Below are positions 51,801-59,998 of a DNA stretch of 64,000 nt, piece by piece. Position 1 is the stretch's first letter. The number at the start of each line of letters is the position of its first letter. Made by a program: the position numbers and the translations under genes. The notes under the pieces were generated by a model. The model searched no databases and had not been told where the DNA came from. It saw nothing but the letters and a program-made list of their open reading frames with translations. This stretch comes from Limosilactobacillus reuteri. GTDB taxonomy: Bacteria > Bacillota > Bacilli > Lactobacillales > Lactobacillaceae. The stretch covers positions 620,001-684,000 of the forward strand of contig NZ_CP059275.1 of NCBI RefSeq assembly GCF_013694365.1, in the 5' to 3' direction.

Positions 51801-51893
51801 ATGATGTCAATTATGAGTAATATGATCGCTGTAGTAAGTTTTATGGGACTGATTATTGCAACATGCGCCCACGTAATTAATAACCGGGCCTAG
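51801..51893 (+). CDS. Small hydrophobic peptide (30 aa), paralogue of 32244-32363
   Basis: The 30-residue frame is a single hydrophobic helix (NMIAVVSFMGLIIATCAHVI) with a short NNRA end. The first 14 positions match the peptide at 32244 (MMS..SN.IAVVSF). Two independent copies in the window argue that it is a real gene family. A toxin-like or small regulatory membrane peptide is possible. Confidence 0.55.
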   Translation: MMSIMSNMIAVVSFMGLIIATCAHVINNRA

Positions 51894-52919
51894 ATGACTA
51901 AATTTAAAAGACATACAGCCGAAGAAATGAATAACTGGGAAAAAACGCAAGCAAATGAACTAGCAAAGATTCGAGCTTCCCAACACCATTTAATCTATAA
52001 CTTGGTTGCTTATGTTGTTATTTCAATTATCGAGTACTGGTTAGCTGAAATAAGTAAATCGCAGACGTTACGAGCCGATGCCTTTAACAACCTTTCGGGA
52101 ATTATCTCGACCTTTTTATTGATGATGGGCTTACACATTGCCCAGGATGTGGATGATGATGATATCATCGGCGCACAGCTGCCTTCGGGAAATTATCAAG
52201 CGCACATGGGATCTGACCAGCGAGTACAATTCGTTCGTTGGCGTTATGAGACAATTTTTTCCCTTGTCACAGCGGTCGTTATGGTTGCGATTGCCTTAAG
52301 CGTTATCATTGATGGCATTAAAAGTCTCCTCAATCCTGCAAGTCGGGTGGTTCCCCAACCAGTCGCATTGATTGGGGCCGGAATCGCGTCAGTTATTATG
52401 TTAGTTGTTTGGTATATGAATCGCCAAACAGGGCTTAAATTAAAAAACGCCGCGTTGCTTGCTTCTGCCCAAGATAGCCTGAGTGATGCTTTCACCAGTA
52501 TTGGAACTTTGATTTCAATTGGCGGTGCTCTCCTCTTTAACCTTCGTTGGCTTGATGGTGCTACCAGTATTGTCGTTGGTTTCTTCATTCTGTATTCTGG
52601 ACTAAAAATTTTCTTTGAAAGCAGTCTTAACTTAACCGACTACTTTGATCCGCGGGCTGAACGGGAATACCGCCAAACAATCACCAATATTCCACACGTT
52701 GTAAAAGTTGTCGAACTAAAAGCTCACTATAACGGAAATGTGGTCACGCTTGATGCTTCCGTGATGGTTAACGCTAAAATGACGATCCTCAAAAGTTTCC
52801 AATTATCAGAGCACATCGAAAATGTAATGCGAGAAAAATTTGGAATAATTGACACTGATATTTCTTTTGTCCCCGACCCTCATTCATTTTCTGATAAGGA
52901 TATTTCTGGCGAATTTTAA
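51894..52919 (+). CDS. Cation diffusion facilitator (CDF) metal exporter
   Basis: The 341-residue protein has a CDF membrane domain: LRADAFNNLSGI near 59-70 on helix 2, and ASAQDSLSDAFTSIG near 190 on helix 5, supply the metal-site Asp residues. A cytoplasmic ferredoxin-like C-terminal domain follows (about 255-335). It has a longer charged loop between helices 2 and 3 than FieF. The likely substrate is Mn2+ (DxxxN/D pattern) or Zn2+, uncertain. Confidence 0.88.
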   Translation: MTKFKRHTAEEMNNWEKTQANELAKIRASQHHLIYNLVAYVVISIIEYWLAEISKSQTLRADAFNNLSGIISTFLLMMGLHIAQDVDDDDIIGAQLPSGNYQAHMGSDQRVQFVRWRYETIFSLVTAVVMVAIALSVIIDGIKSLLNPASRVVPQPVALIGAGIASVIMLVVWYMNRQTGLKLKNAALLASAQDSLSDAFTSIGTLISIGGALLFNLRWLDGATSIVVGFFILYSGLKIFFESSLNLTDYFDPRAEREYRQTITNIPHVVKVVELKAHYNGNVVTLDASVMVNAKMTILKSFQLSEHIENVMREKFGIIDTDISFVPDPHSFSDKDISGEF

Positions 52920-54338
52920 ATGAAAACTATTAACAAATCAAAAAATAGTCCTGAGCCAGTGATTGGTTTTAGTGAAAGTTTACTTATTCTTGGCGTTATT
53001 TTATGCATCTTAGGCTACCCTATTATTTTTAAGCATCAAGAACCGCAAGCCCCATTATTTATTTCATTTGTTTTGCTTGCTGTTTACGGGCGAATTCGTG
53101 GATTTAAATGGGATACCGTGATGGGGGGAATGCGTCATGGTTTGCGAGCCGGTGTTGACCCTCTCATTATCTTTCTTTCTATCGGCGTCTTAATTGCCAC
53201 CTGGATTTTCTCAGGAACTATTCCAACAATTATGTACTTTGGGTTTGAGATTATTTCTGTAAAGTTCTTCTTACCAACAGTTTTTATTGTTTGTACCCTT
53301 GTTGGGGTTGCTTGTGGAAGTTCATTTACTACTGTATCAACAATGGGAATCGCCTTTATTGGCATTGGCGCAACTCTTAAAATTAACCCCGGTTTAACTG
53401 CGGGGGTAATTGTTTCAGGAGCCTTTTGTGGTTCGAATATTTCCCCGCTTTCAGGAACAACAAACCTTGCCGCCAGTGTTGGTGAAATTAGTATCTACAA
53501 GCATATTAAATCCCTGCTCACCACCGATATTCCTGCCTGGGCAATTTGTCTTATTCTTTACACTTTCTTAGGGTTAAACTCCAAAAATGTTAGTTTAGGC
53601 GCCGTTCACCAAATGATGGCCGGGCTACAAAGTGGGTTCTGGATCTCTGGATGGGCTCTTCTCCCAGTTCTGCTCCTAATCGTATTAGCCATTTTCCAAG
53701 TTCCTGCTATCCCTTCCCTTGGTCTGGGCTCACTCTTCGCGGTCGTACTTGGCTGGATTCATGCACCTAAAACCAGCCTTACGACGATTACTAATACCAT
53801 CATGACTGGTTACGTCTCCCATACCGGTGATAAAACAATCGATACATTGCTTTCTAAAGGCGGTATCTCTAGTATGCTTACTTCTCTAGCCTTAATTATC
53901 TTTGCGCTTGCTTTAGGTGGCTTATTGATCAAGTTCAATATTATTAGCGCTATCATCAATCACTTAACTGGGATTGTAAAGACACCTGGTCGGTTAACAT
54001 TCTCCACAGCTCTTACTTGTATTGGGGTTAACCTCCTTGTTGGGGAACACTACCTTGCAATTATTCTTCCCGGGCAATCATTTCTCCCATCATTTGACAA
54101 ATTAGGCTTAAAGCGGGTTGATTTAACCCGGATTCTCAATGATGCAGGAGCCGCAGTCAACGCAATTGTCCCATGGAGTGTTTCTGGGGTATTCATCGCT
54201 AGTACCTTACAAATCAATCCATTAAGTTTCATTCCTTGGGCATTTTTCCCATTCCTCGTTACGATCCTAACTATCATTGCAGGAATGCTCGTGAAAGTCT
54301 CAGTCAAAAGCCCTGCTGCAAACTTAGCAACTGAATAA
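52920..54338 (+). CDS. NhaC family Na+/H+ antiporter
   Basis: The 472-residue membrane protein has about 12 helices, with GVACGSSFTTVSTMGIAF near 126 and CGSNISPLSGTTNLAAS near 166. Both are typical of NhaC, including the discontinuous helix motif. NDAGAAVNAIVPWS near 404 is also a family segment. It exchanges Na+ or malate/lactate-linked ions for H+ in relatives. Confidence 0.9.
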   Translation: MKTINKSKNSPEPVIGFSESLLILGVILCILGYPIIFKHQEPQAPLFISFVLLAVYGRIRGFKWDTVMGGMRHGLRAGVDPLIIFLSIGVLIATWIFSGTIPTIMYFGFEIISVKFFLPTVFIVCTLVGVACGSSFTTVSTMGIAFIGIGATLKINPGLTAGVIVSGAFCGSNISPLSGTTNLAASVGEISIYKHIKSLLTTDIPAWAICLILYTFLGLNSKNVSLGAVHQMMAGLQSGFWISGWALLPVLLLIVLAIFQVPAIPSLGLGSLFAVVLGWIHAPKTSLTTITNTIMTGYVSHTGDKTIDTLLSKGGISSMLTSLALIIFALALGGLLIKFNIISAIINHLTGIVKTPGRLTFSTALTCIGVNLLVGEHYLAIILPGQSFLPSFDKLGLKRVDLTRILNDAGAAVNAIVPWSVSGVFIASTLQINPLSFIPWAFFPFLVTILTIIAGMLVKVSVKSPAANLATE

Positions 54339-54503
54339 GTGCGTGGAAATGTTTATGATGTTTCTGAAGTTCCAGAATGGAAAGGCGCAGAAATCCACGG
54401 TAATGTTTTCGGCCATGATTTATCAGATGTCACCTATCAACAAGCAGCCAAAAAGTGTTCACCGGTTTCAAAACTTCCAATTATTGGAAAATTAGTTGAC
54501 TAA
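54339..54503 (+). pseudogene. Truncated cytochrome b5-like domain protein (54 aa)
   Basis: The GTG-start frame encodes 54 residues beginning with GNVYDVSEVPEW and continuing HGNVFGHDLSD. This resembles the second half of small cytochrome b5-like heme/steroid-binding domains, whose first half (usually FTLEELAKYDGK...PAYVAV) is missing. It is probably a 5'-truncated gene, or the upstream part was not annotated. Confidence 0.55.
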
Positions 54504-55154
54504 ATGATAAGAGTTGGAATAATTGGTGCTTCTGGAATGGCAGGCAGTGCAATCTATAAATTAGCATCGACGAAAAAAGATTTGAATGTAACTGGAATTG
54601 TTCGAAATGAGAGTAAGGCCAGAAAGATCCTTGGTGATGATGCCAATTTGATCAGTGGTGATATTTTTGCCTTAAGTGATAGTTTGTTGTCGCGGTTTGA
54701 TGTAATTGTTGATGCATATGGTACTAGTCCAGAGAATGCGGATCGGCAAGTAAGACTGGCTGAGAAATTAGTAGTTTTAGCCCGGAAACATAAAATCCGG
54801 TTAATTTTCATCCTCGGTGCCGGAAGCCTTAAAACTGGTAAGGATAAGCATCTATTTGTTGATGATATTGAAAAGATGTCTGGTGCTGAGACATGGATTA
54901 ATACACCCCGCCAGCAGTTAAAAGAATTACAGTATCTTGAAACTATTTCTGATATTGACTGGCTAGGAATTTCACCATCGGCAGTATTTGAAGCTGGGGT
55001 TGCGACTAATTATATTCTTGGTCAGGATGAATTATTATTTAATGAACAAAATGAATCAAAGGTAACTGCAGGAACAATGGCAAAGTTAGTGGTCAATGAA
55101 ATTTTAGCACCACGCCACCATCGTGAACGAATTACCGTTGTTGATGCAGAATAG
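54504..55154 (+). CDS. NAD(P)-binding oxidoreductase (YwnB-like)
   Basis: The 216 residues have a Rossmann start (VGIIGASGMAGSAIYKLA at 4-21) and an atypical SDR/NmrA fold. IFILGAGSLKTG near 105 and a WLGISPSAVFEAG segment near 151 match the YwnB/HSCARG-like group. The substrate is not known. Confidence 0.83.
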   Translation: MIRVGIIGASGMAGSAIYKLASTKKDLNVTGIVRNESKARKILGDDANLISGDIFALSDSLLSRFDVIVDAYGTSPENADRQVRLAEKLVVLARKHKIRLIFILGAGSLKTGKDKHLFVDDIEKMSGAETWINTPRQQLKELQYLETISDIDWLGISPSAVFEAGVATNYILGQDELLFNEQNESKVTAGTMAKLVVNEILAPRHHRERITVVDAE

Positions 55155-55382
55155 ATGAATACAGCAACCTTAGAAGCACTTCAAAATTGGCTTCATGGAC
55201 GTGGCTATACATTAGAACAAGTAGACGCACAACTAATTCTTAAATATCATGGACAAGAACGAGCAGTCATTACGCCACCTGATCGCTATCAAGTGAAAGA
55301 CCTTGACCTGAATTTTAATGACTGGGTTGAGTTCAATAAGTGCATTCGCAATATTCGCCATTCTTTAGCTAGTAACGAATAG
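55155..55382 (+). CDS. Small protein of unknown function (75 aa)
   Basis: The 75 residues look like a compact alpha/beta domain (ALQNWLHGRGYTLEQVDAQL, then a beta-rich ILKYHGQERAVITPP, then a helical end). There is no signal peptide or helix-turn-helix signature. It sits between two oxidoreductase genes in printed order. Confidence 0.65.
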   Translation: MNTATLEALQNWLHGRGYTLEQVDAQLILKYHGQERAVITPPDRYQVKDLDLNFNDWVEFNKCIRNIRHSLASNE

Positions 55383-56123
55383 ATGCAGACAGTTGTTATT
55401 AGTGGTGGAACCTCTGGGATTGGTCTTGCCACTGCTGACATTTTTCTTAAAAATGGATGGAATACGGTACTTATCGGTCGTGATACCGAAAAGGGGATGC
55501 AAGTTAAACAACAATTAGGCGAAACGTATTCCCCGACACAAGTTGCTTTTATTCAAGCCGATATTAGTAAATCAAGTGAGGTTGAACATGCTAAGCAAAT
55601 AACCCTCAGTAAATTTAAAACCGTTGATGCGGTTATCAATAATGCAGGAATCGTTATTCACGGCGAGGTTCATGAAACCAGTGAAGAAGATTGGGATAAA
55701 ATCTTTGATGTTGATGTTAAGGGAACTTTCCTCGTTAGCAAAGCCTTCTTACCAACAATGATTGAACAAGATCATGGTAGTATCGTTAATATTTCCTCTG
55801 TCTCAGGAATGGCTGGTGATCGAGCAATGGTTGCTTATAATGCCGCCAAGGGAGCGATTATTAACATGACTCGGGCAATGGCAATTGATTACGGTAAAAA
55901 TAATATTCGCGTAAATGTTGTTGCACCCGGTCCGACTAATACCCCGCTTTTTCACCAAGATAAACAAAAATTCGCAAAAAACAGTCCATTAAATCGGATT
56001 GTTGAACCCGAAGAAGTCGCCGCTGCAATTTATTTTGTGGCTAGCCCAGCTGCTAGTGCAATCACGGGAGAAGTAATTCCTGTAACAGCCGGCTTTGAAA
56101 TCTCAACTGGACAACCAATGTAA
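55383..56123 (+). CDS. Short-chain dehydrogenase/reductase
   Basis: The 246-residue classical SDR has SGGTSGIGLATA near 7-18, NNAG near 88-91, catalytic Ser in NISSVSG near 139 and YNAAKGA near 154 with catalytic Tyr and Lys. VAPGPTNTP near 184 and a C-terminal GEVIPVTAGFE complete the family pattern. The substrate is unknown. It is the last gene before the inverted-repeat region. Confidence 0.9.
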   Translation: MQTVVISGGTSGIGLATADIFLKNGWNTVLIGRDTEKGMQVKQQLGETYSPTQVAFIQADISKSSEVEHAKQITLSKFKTVDAVINNAGIVIHGEVHETSEEDWDKIFDVDVKGTFLVSKAFLPTMIEQDHGSIVNISSVSGMAGDRAMVAYNAAKGAIINMTRAMAIDYGKNNIRVNVVAPGPTNTPLFHQDKQKFAKNSPLNRIVEPEEVAAAIYFVASPAASAITGEVIPVTAGFEISTGQPM

Positions 56124-56155
56124 CCTAAATTTCAAGAATAAGTTAGCCACTGGAC
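56124..56155 (-). mobile_element. Probable terminal segment of an IS30-family element
   Basis: These 32 bases follow the SDR stop. Read on the minus strand they come right after the transposase TGA, and they end with TTCTTGAAATTTAGG, the sort of A/T-rich terminal repeat found at IS30-family ends. They are absent from the right-hand copy. Confidence 0.5.
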
Positions 56156-56545
56156 TCAAATAAATAATACTGACCAATTGATTATTGGTTGATGGAGCTG
56201 TGATATCTCTTGGTAGAAGGCCTTACGATAGATATCCATTGACGAATGTCCATTAAACATAGCTCGTGGATAGTGATTCATCCAATCATTAGTCGCTATG
56301 ATCTGAGCACTACTATAGTTATTTATAGCTTCACCTTTGGTAATCTCCTTGCGGAGAAACCGGTTATTGATCTCATTGGATCCACGTTCCCAAGGGGAAT
56401 ACGGATCAGCATAGAAAACATGATCGTGAACTTGTGTTAACTCACTAAATTCTGAACCGTTGTCAGAGGTTATTGTCTTAAAGATGCGATAGTAAGCATC
56501 TGTGCCCATTTTCTGGCGTAAATTTATAAAGAACTGATTTACTGC
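56156..56545 (-). pseudogene. IS30-family transposase, 3' fragment (left copy, minus strand)
   Basis: On the minus strand 129 codons plus TGA remain open, with no start inside a natural N-terminus. They contain TITSDNGSEFSEL (second catalytic Asp) and DPYSPWERGSNEINN (catalytic Glu) of IS30 DDE transposases, but the N-terminal helix-turn-helix and first Asp are missing. It is identical to the plus-strand copy at 56547-56936. The break at 56546 leaves one spare base of an incomplete codon, as at a contig end. Confidence 0.82.
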
Positions 56546-56546
56546 A

Positions 56547-56936
56547 GCAGTAAATCAGTTCTTTATAAATTTACGCCAGAAAATGGGCACAGATGCTTAC
56601 TATCGCATCTTTAAGACAATAACCTCTGACAACGGTTCAGAATTTAGTGAGTTAACACAAGTTCACGATCATGTTTTCTATGCTGATCCGTATTCCCCTT
56701 GGGAACGTGGATCCAATGAGATCAATAACCGGTTTCTCCGCAAGGAGATTACCAAAGGTGAAGCTATAAATAACTATAGTAGTGCTCAGATCATAGCGAC
56801 TAATGATTGGATGAATCACTATCCACGAGCTATGTTTAATGGACATTCGTCAATGGATATCTATCGTAAGGCCTTCTACCAAGAGATATCACAGCTCCAT
56901 CAACCAATAATCAATTGGTCAGTATTATTTATTTGA
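56547..56936 (+). pseudogene. IS30-family transposase, 3' fragment (right copy, plus strand)
   Basis: The 129 codons plus TGA read AVNQFFINLRQKMGTDAYYR and onward to NWSVLFI. This copy has the same catalytic Asp and Glu motifs as the left copy and begins mid-protein with no start codon. It is probably the printed sense copy of the left fragment. Confidence 0.82.
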
Positions 56937-56938
56937 TG

Positions 56939-57001
56939 TTCAGCTTCAAATAAACTGCCTGATTTCACCAAATTCTGCTCGATTTCTGTTAAAATATCCA
57001 T
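56939..57001 (-). pseudogene. Transposase 5' fragment on the minus strand (possibly ISLre2 type)
   Basis: On the minus strand an ATG (57001-56999) opens 21 codons starting MDILTEIEQNLV, then the sequence is cut two bases later at 56937. It is the exact reverse complement of 57152-57214. The N-terminal style resembles ISLre2/UPF0236 transposases, but 21 codons cannot prove that. Confidence 0.5.
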
Positions 57002-57005
57002 GAGG

Positions 57006-57064
57006 AAAGACCTGCCTTTGCTTAGTATTCGACACACTAAAGGCTACTGGTCTTTTCTTTTTTT
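57006..57064 (+). terminator. Imperfect hairpin plus T-run (possible terminator or insulating hairpin)
   Basis: AAAGACC (57006-57012) pairs with GGTCTTT (57049-57055), and GCCTTT...TAGT (57014-57026, four-base bulge) pairs with ACTAAAGGC (57036-57044). A T-rich run to 57064 follows on the plus strand. On the minus strand the hairpin lies only a few bases before the transposase ATG, where it could hide the ribosome binding site from read-through transcripts. Confidence 0.5.
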
Positions 57065-57151
57065 GTAAATAAGTAAATTGGTCTACAAAAAAGATTTCCA
57101 CGACCAGATGAATTATTCATCCAACCTATGAAAATCTTACACTAACCTATT

Positions 57152-57214
57152 ATGGATATTTTAACAGAAATCGAGCAGAATTTGGTGAAATCAGGCAGTT
57201 TATTTGAAGCTGAA
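57152..57214 (+). pseudogene. Transposase 5' fragment, sense copy (21 codons, no stop)
   Basis: Bases 57152-57214 encode exactly 21 codons from ATG and run straight into the GTG start of the PBP gene, so the open frame looks like a 713-residue fusion. The piece is the reverse complement of 56939-57001. The fusion is not biological: the same transposase start has its own leader on the other strand. Confidence 0.75.
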
Positions 57215-59293
57215 GTGAAATTCTTTGATCGAATAATGAACTTGTTTGGTTCACGTACCAAAAAGCGTCAAAATGCGCAGTCAATTATTCCATTCCGGCT
57301 GAACATGCTATTATGGATTGTTGGTATCTTGTTATTAGCGTTAACTATTCGACTGTTTTATCTTCAAGTTCTGCAAGGAACATCATTTAAAGCGGAAGTA
57401 AAGCGATCAGATACAACAACGCAGACGAATAATGTACAACGGGGGATGGTTTATGATTCACAAGGGAATGTTCTTGTTGGTAATCAAACTCATCAAGCCA
57501 TTACCTATACTAAAGGGGCTAATGTAACTACTGATCAGCTCTATCAGATTGCTAATCGTTTAGGAAAATATGTGTCTGTTTCTAATAAAAATTCGCGCTT
57601 AACTGATCGAAATGAAGAGGATTATTACCTTGCTGATAAAGAGCGGCTTAAGAGTGTTTTGAAACATGTCAAGACTTCAGATGCCGATTCTGAAGATACT
57701 AAATATAATAAAGCTCTCGAATATTTGAGCAAGCATCCTGATTCATGGGAACTTACAGATCAGCAAAAGAATAATGCCCGAATTTATGCGGCAATGAGTG
57801 GAGCATATTCCCTTTCGACAACTTATATTAAAGAAACGGGTGTTAGTGCTAAAGAGCTTGCAGCAGTTGGAGAACACTTGAATGAAATGCCAGGGGTAAA
57901 GATTGGAACGTCTTGGACTCGTAATTACCCCCAAGGTACAGATATTCAATCGTTAACAGGAACTGTCTCAACTACTGGTTTACCAAGTGATGAAGTTAAC
58001 TCATTGCTTGCTCAAGGATATTCTCGAAATGATAGCGTTGGACAAAGTTATCTGGAAAAACAGTTCCAATCAACTTTAGCTGGTTCGAAGTCACAAACTG
58101 AAGTTACTACTAACGGAAATGATGTAACTAAAGAAAAGACTAAGTACCCTGGTAAGAAGGGTGATAACCTTGTATTAACGATTAATTCAAAATTCCAAAA
58201 GCAAGTTCAATCGATTTTGAAAAACAATTACTCAGCTGCCGGAAACCAGTATTCCACTGGGGTATATGCAGTAGTAATGAATCCAAATACCGGTGCAATT
58301 TATGCGATGGCAGGAATTGACCGTGACCCAGCAACAGGTAAAGAAACCCCTGATGAAATTGGTGCTATCAACCACCCAATTACGATGGGTTCAGTTGTAA
58401 AGCCGGCGATGGTCATGGGGGCATTAATGGATGGTGTAATTACGCCAACAAATAATACCTTAACCGATATGCCAATTAAGCTTGCCGGAACTTCATCTAA
58501 GGGATCATGGTTTAACCATGGTGGATCAGCAAATATGGCAATTAATGCAGCAACGGCGCTCGAAGTTTCTTCCAACTCTTATATGATGCAACTACTCATG
58601 AAAGAAGCAGGAATGAAATATACACCAAATGCGCAAATTACGATGAAGCCAAGTATTTTTGCTAAAGCGCGAGGTTACTTCAACATGTTTGGACTAGGGG
58701 TTAAAACTGGAATCGACTTGCCTGGTGAAACAAGCGGTTATACAGGACCTGCTGACCAAAAGCATATCGGTTCAGCACTTGACTTGTCATATGGTAACTA
58801 TGATGGTTATACTTTGATTCAACTTGCCCAATATATGTCTACTATTGCTAACGGTGGTACCCGGATGCGCCCATACATTGTTAAAGAAATCCGTGGTACG
58901 AAAGCCAATGGTCAACTTGGTGCCGTTGAATATACAACAAAGCCCCAAGTTCAATTAACCATTCCTGCTTCTAAAGCTGACTTTGATGTCGTTAAACAAG
59001 GGCTTTATCAAGTGGTTCATGGTTCTAACCGTTATGTTACTGGTAAACCGTTGGCATCTGTTAAACCATCAGTATCTGGTAAGACAGGGACTGCCGAAAC
59101 CTACTACAAGTCGCACTCAACAACTACGCTAAGTTTTGCTGGATTTGCGCCATCTGATAATCCACAAGTTGTAGTTGCTTTGGCTATTCCAGGAGCTTCA
59201 AATTCCGATGGTGGTGCCAACCTGACAATGGCAAAACAAATTTTTGAAGCCTACTGGAAGACTGTTCAGAGTCCTAAGGGTTTCGGTGACTAA
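57215..59293 (+). CDS. Class B penicillin-binding protein (PBP2/PbpA type transpeptidase)
   Basis: The 692-residue enzyme cross-links peptidoglycan. I choose GTG 57215 (VKFFDRIMNLFGS); everything before it is transposase. It has a cytoplasmic start, a membrane helix (about 25-48), a PBP dimerisation region and a transpeptidase domain. SVVK (active Ser) is near 395, SSNSYM near 450 and SGKTGTAET near 620. Relatives act in lateral wall growth or septation. The cell-division pbpB type is an alternative assignment. Confidence 0.9.
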   Translation: MKFFDRIMNLFGSRTKKRQNAQSIIPFRLNMLLWIVGILLLALTIRLFYLQVLQGTSFKAEVKRSDTTTQTNNVQRGMVYDSQGNVLVGNQTHQAITYTKGANVTTDQLYQIANRLGKYVSVSNKNSRLTDRNEEDYYLADKERLKSVLKHVKTSDADSEDTKYNKALEYLSKHPDSWELTDQQKNNARIYAAMSGAYSLSTTYIKETGVSAKELAAVGEHLNEMPGVKIGTSWTRNYPQGTDIQSLTGTVSTTGLPSDEVNSLLAQGYSRNDSVGQSYLEKQFQSTLAGSKSQTEVTTNGNDVTKEKTKYPGKKGDNLVLTINSKFQKQVQSILKNNYSAAGNQYSTGVYAVVMNPNTGAIYAMAGIDRDPATGKETPDEIGAINHPITMGSVVKPAMVMGALMDGVITPTNNTLTDMPIKLAGTSSKGSWFNHGGSANMAINAATALEVSSNSYMMQLLMKEAGMKYTPNAQITMKPSIFAKARGYFNMFGLGVKTGIDLPGETSGYTGPADQKHIGSALDLSYGNYDGYTLIQLAQYMSTIANGGTRMRPYIVKEIRGTKANGQLGAVEYTTKPQVQLTIPASKADFDVVKQGLYQVVHGSNRYVTGKPLASVKPSVSGKTGTAETYYKSHSTTTLSFAGFAPSDNPQVVVALAIPGASNSDGGANLTMAKQIFEAYWKTVQSPKGFGD

Positions 59294-59443
59294 ATGCGTG
59301 TCAACATTACACTTGAATGTACTTCATGCCACGAACGGACTTACTTAACTAGCAAGAACCGTCGTCACAACCCAGATCGTCTTGAATTAAACAAGTACTG
59401 TCCACGGGAACAAAAGGTTACATTACATCGGGAAACTAAGTAA
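59294..59443 (+). CDS. rpmG: 50S ribosomal protein L33
   Basis: The 49 residues [11 protein letters not shown]...[17 protein letters not shown] match Firmicutes L33 of the RpmGA kind. Two Cys form a CxxC near 9-12 and a third is at KYC. It is too short for automated long-frame detection but certain by sequence. Confidence 0.95.
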   Translation: MRVNITLECTSCHERTYLTSKNRRHNPDRLELNKYCPREQKVTLHRETK

Positions 59444-59998
59444 ATGGCTTATTCAAAGAAAGAGTTACGACAAGCATATATTGCGCGCCTTCAACAATTA
59501 GATTTAAACACCCGTCTTTACGAAGAGCGAAAGTTAGCATCTTTGCTATATGATCAACCTGAATGGACAGGGGCTAAAACAATTGCTGTTACTTTAAGTC
59601 AATCTTTTGAAATTGATACTGCACCTATTATCCTTCATGCGCGTCATAAGGGCCAGCAGATTGTTGTTCCACGGACGTTGCCCCATCGTCAAATGGAATT
59701 TGTTGAATTAAATGAGGATACCGATTTCGACGAGACGTCTTTTGGTATTTTAGAGCCACATGATGGCAAAGTTTATTCTCCAGATGAGATTGATTTGATG
59801 GTTGTTCCTGGAGTAGCCTTTACCGCATCTGGTAACAGGTTGGGCTTTGGCGGCGGTTATTATGATCGTTACCTAAAAAACTATAAGGGCCCTAAAGTTT
59901 CAATGGCATTGACAACGCAACTGGCTGAAGAAAGCGAATGGGAACCAGAAGAATTCGATCAGCGAATAGATAAAGTGTTGTATTTACCGGGGATATAG
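59444..59998 (+). CDS. 5-formyltetrahydrofolate cyclo-ligase
   Basis: The 184 residues match the FthC/YgfA family, converting 5-formyl-THF to 5,10-methenyl-THF with ATP. The signature GFGGGYYDRYL is near 141-151 and an N-terminal KKELRQAY region is present. The preceding rpmG and following rhomboid are typical neighbours. Confidence 0.92.
   Translation: MAYSKKELRQAYIARLQQLDLNTRLYEERKLASLLYDQPEWTGAKTIAVTLSQSFEIDTAPIILHARHKGQQIVVPRTLPHRQMEFVELNEDTDFDETSFGILEPHDGKVYSPDEIDLMVVPGVAFTASGNRLGFGGGYYDRYLKNYKGPKVSMALTTQLAEESEWEPEEFDQRIDKVLYLPGI

Larger units (their letters stand above)
56156..56936. repeat. Exact inverted repeat, 390-base arms with a 1-base spacer
   Basis: Bases 56156-56545 are the reverse complement of 56547-56936 about the single base 56546. 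Matching stops at both outer ends (56155 against 56937). The right arm is exactly 130 codons ending in TGA, while the left arm continues into IS-end sequence. This asymmetry suggests a raw contig end followed by its own coding feature in sense orientation rather than a natural palindrome. Confidence 0.9.
56937..57151. other. 215 bases of non-coding insertion-sequence flank
   Basis: No gene is supported on the plus strand. On the minus strand 56939-57001 is the start of a transposase frame, and 57002-57151 is its untranslated leader and probable element end (CCTATGAAAATCTTACACTAACC near 57125-57147). A hairpin with a T-run is at 57006-57064, and a 15-base palindrome GATGAAT-T-ATTCATC is at 57107-57121. 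It is the only intergenic-like DNA in the window besides 56124-56155. Confidence 0.6.

Noticed and set aside
56156..56936. A natural regulatory or defence palindrome, or an IS30 dimer intermediate
   Set aside because: The arms are internal transposase fragments, one arm is bounded exactly by codons and a stop, and IS30 dimers join terminal repeats.
57152..59293. A 713-residue transposase-PBP fusion protein
   Set aside because: The first 21 codons duplicate a transposase start seen on the other strand, and a GTG start for the PBP follows immediately.
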